This document shows, piece by piece, positions 5,280 through 6,718 of a DNA stretch of 6,718 nucleotides. Numbering within the stretch: the first letter of the stretch is position 1; each line of letters begins with the position of its first letter. A program made the position numbers and the translations under genes. Below the pieces are notes generated by a model that worked only from the letters and a program-made list of their open reading frames with translations, was not told the DNA's origin and made no database searches. This DNA comes from Pseudonocardia sp. (GTDB lineage: Bacteria; Actinomycetota; Actinomycetes; Mycobacteriales; Pseudonocardiaceae): NCBI GenBank assembly GCA_030453005.1, contig JAKDLE010000163.1, positions 1 to 6,718 on the forward strand, written 5' to 3'.

Positions 5280-6467
5280 ATGCGCTTCCTGCACACCGCC
5301 GACTGGCACGTCGGCAAGACGCTCAAGGGCCACTCGCGGTTGGACGAGCAGGAGCGGGTGCTGCGCGAGATCGTCGGGATCGCCCGCGAGCGACAGGTGG
5401 ACGCCGTGCTGGTCGCGGGCGACCTCTACGACACCGCCGCCCCCTCCGCTGACGCCCAGAAGCTGGTCGTCCGCACACTGCGGAGCCTCGCGGCGACCGG
5501 CGCGGAGGTCATCGCGATCGCGGGCAACCACGACCACGCCAGAGCCCTCGACGCCTACCGCCCACTCGCCGCCGACGCCGGGATCACGCTGGTGGGGGAG
5601 GTGCGGACGGCCGAGCGCGGTGGGGTGGTGCGCTTCGCCGCGCGCTCCACCGGGGAGCCGGTGACGGTGGCGGTGCTGCCGTTCCTCTCGCAGCGCTACG
5701 CGGTGCGGGCCGCGGAGCTCGTGGCGCACACCGCGGCCGACAACACCAACGCCTACGACCAGCAGCTGCGCGACATCCTCGCCGCGCTGACGGCCGGGTT
5801 CTCCGACGACGGGGTCAATCTCGTGATGGCCCACCTGACCGTGCTGAACGGGCGGTTCGGCGGCGGGGAGCGCACCGCACAGTCGATCTTCGAGTACGCC
5901 GTGCCCGCGAGCATCTTCCCGATCGAGGCGCACTACGTCGCGCTCGGGCACCTGCACCGCAGGCAGCGGATGGAGGCCCCGTGCCCCGTCCACTACTCCG
6001 GAGCGCCACTCGCGATCGACTTCGGCGAGCAGGAGAACAGCCCGGTCGTCTGCCTGGTGGAGGCCTCGCCGGGAACCCCCGCGCGGATCACCGACATCCC
6101 GGTCACCTCGGGCCGCCGGTTGCGGACGGTGCGCGGCACCGTCGCGGAACTGTCGGTGCTGTCTGAGACCGTCGGCGACGACTACCTGAGGGTGTGGGTG
6201 CGCGAGCCGGCCCGGGCCGGGCTGCGGGAGGAGGTGACGGCGATGCTGCCGAACGCGCTGGAGGTGCGGATCGATCGTGAGTTCGCGGCCGTCCCCGAGA
6301 CGTCGCGGCCCTCGGGCGGCGGCCTGGAGCGCAGTCCGTCGGAGCTGTTCGGGGAGTACCTGGGCACCCGCGGCATCGTCGATCCGCGGGTGGAGCAGTT
6401 GTTCCGCCGCCTGCACGACGGGGCCGAAGGGCCGTTTGCGGGCCCGAGCAAGGGCACTGTGGGATGA
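5280..6467 (+). CDS. sbcD: SbcCD nuclease subunit D (Mre11-type phosphodiesterase)
   Basis: This is a 395-residue protein, full length for the family (about 400 in E. coli). It is the manganese-dependent nuclease of the SbcCD complex, which opens hairpins and trims blocked or double-stranded DNA ends with the SbcC ATPase. All phosphodiesterase motifs are visible: D8 and H10 in HTADWHVGKTL, D48 and D51 in VAGDLYDTAAPS, GNHDH (82-86), H185 in VMAHLTV, and GHLH (223-226). A capping region (about 285-335) and a C-terminal helical SbcC-binding segment (about 340-380, with SPSELFGEYL and VEQLFRRLHD) follow. The ATG at 5280 begins exactly at the conserved MRFLHTADWH; an open frame continues far upstream but runs antisense to the VOC gene and is not coding. 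The gene lies 13 bases before sbcC and is surely co-transcribed. It shares strand, but not a transcript, with the HerA-like gene upstream. Confidence 0.95.
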   Translation: MRFLHTADWHVGKTLKGHSRLDEQERVLREIVGIARERQVDAVLVAGDLYDTAAPSADAQKLVVRTLRSLAATGAEVIAIAGNHDHARALDAYRPLAADAGITLVGEVRTAERGGVVRFAARSTGEPVTVAVLPFLSQRYAVRAAELVAHTAADNTNAYDQQLRDILAALTAGFSDDGVNLVMAHLTVLNGRFGGGERTAQSIFEYAVPASIFPIEAHYVALGHLHRRQRMEAPCPVHYSGAPLAIDFGEQENSPVVCLVEASPGTPARITDIPVTSGRRLRTVRGTVAELSVLSETVGDDYLRVWVREPARAGLREEVTAMLPNALEVRIDREFAAVPETSRPSGGGLERSPSELFGEYLGTRGIVDPRVEQLFRRLHDGAEGPFAGPSKGTVG

Positions 6468-6473
6468 GGGGGG
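6466..6473 (+). promoter_or_regulatory. Shine-Dalgarno of sbcC
   Basis: GAGGGGGG begins inside the sbcD stop codon and sits seven bases before the sbcC ATG at 6481. An ATG at 6464 that overlaps the sbcD stop is out of frame with sbcC, so the start at 6481 is preferred. Confidence 0.75.
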
Positions 6474-6480
6474 TCGCGCG

Positions 6481-6718
6481 ATGAGGCCGGTGCAACTGGA
6501 GATGGCGGGGTTCGCGTCGTTCCGCGAGCCCACCGTCGTCGACTTCGCGGGGGCGGAGTACTTCGCGCTGGTCGGGCCCACCGGGTCGGGCAAGTCCACG
6601 GTGATCGACGCGATCACGTTCGCGCTGTACGGGTCCGTGCCGCGCTGGGATAATCCGCGCACGGTGTCGCTCGCGCTCGCCCCGACGGTGGGGCGCGGCA
6701 CGGTGCGGCTGGTGTTCG
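6481..6718 (+). CDS. sbcC: SbcCD ATPase subunit C (Rad50/SMC type), N-terminal part (partial, runs off right edge)
   Basis: Reading from the ATG at 6481 gives 79 open codons to the window edge. They begin MRPVQLEMAGFASFRE (a typical Rad50/SbcC first strand ending in a Q/SFR-type turn), then VVDF, then the Walker A GPTGSGKST (32-40), followed by VIDAITFALYGSVPRW (41-56), the diagnostic helix after the P-loop in SbcC proteins. The missing part should hold the coiled coil, zinc hook, ABC signature and Walker B. SbcC closes on DNA on ATP binding and controls access of SbcD to DNA ends. It follows sbcD by 13 bases with its own ribosome site. It is truncated only by the window, as the frame is intact throughout. 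Confidence 0.93.
   Translation, partial: MRPVQLEMAGFASFREPTVVDFAGAEYFALVGPTGSGKSTVIDAITFALYGSVPRWDNPRTVSLALAPTVGRGTVRLVF

Noticed and set aside
5211..6701. A 496-codon minus-strand open frame opposite sbcD and sbcC
   Set aside because: sbcD and sbcC show complete catalytic motifs on the plus strand. The opposite frame is a His/Arg/Gly-rich shadow.
1..6718. tRNA or rRNA genes, CRISPR arrays, insertion-sequence ends, phage attachment sites
   Set aside because: Looked for and not seen: no cloverleaf-like segments, no regularly spaced repeats, no transposase or integrase reading frames.

Overview
The window is uniformly GC-rich double-stranded bacterial DNA with very tight gene packing, overlapping start/stop codons and GTG starts. 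It carries a type VII secretion-type gene set, an SAV_915-family protein and a TB27.3/CFP32-like glyoxalase. This points to an actinobacterium, most likely of the Pseudonocardiales type; the genus is an inference.

Layout. (1) Positions 1-1799, minus strand: a run of four genes read leftwards. A 187-residue protein I do not recognise comes first, then an SAV_915-family protein, an EspC-like type VII secretion target, and the N-terminal part of a WxG-type (putative T7SS secretion signal) protein that leaves the window at position 1. The last three overlap by 8 and 4 bases and look translationally coupled. They resemble the start of a type VII-secreted effector/toxin locus, but the effector's business end lies outside. 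(2) Positions 1865-3652, plus strand: a HerA/DUF87-type hexameric ATPase with a HAS-barrel, an unusual P-loop and a disordered C-terminal tail that ends like a single-stranded DNA-binding protein (SSB). (3) Positions 3673-5129, minus strand: a VOC/glyoxalase-like protein followed by a VapB (AbrB-type)/VapC (PIN) toxin-antitoxin pair. (4) Positions 5280-6718, plus strand: sbcD (Mre11-type nuclease) and the first 79 codons of sbcC (Rad50-type ATPase).

Functional reading. The HerA-like ATPase and SbcCD point the same way and are separated only by a reverse-strand block. This recalls the archaeal HerA-NurA-Mre11-Rad50 end-resection neighbourhood, although no NurA is visible here. The most interesting signal is the HerA C-terminus: an Asn/Gln/Ser/Gly-rich linker followed by DEDDDAPF. 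This is very close in design to the SSB C-terminal interaction tail, and suggests that the ATPase may dock onto the SSB-binding pockets of repair proteins. The second theme is short or absent 5' leaders: vapB and sbcD lack a Shine-Dalgarno and have TANNNT boxes just upstream of their start codons.

No RNA genes, CRISPR arrays, insertion sequences or origins were seen. The longest gene-free stretch is the 150-base divergent region 5130-5279.
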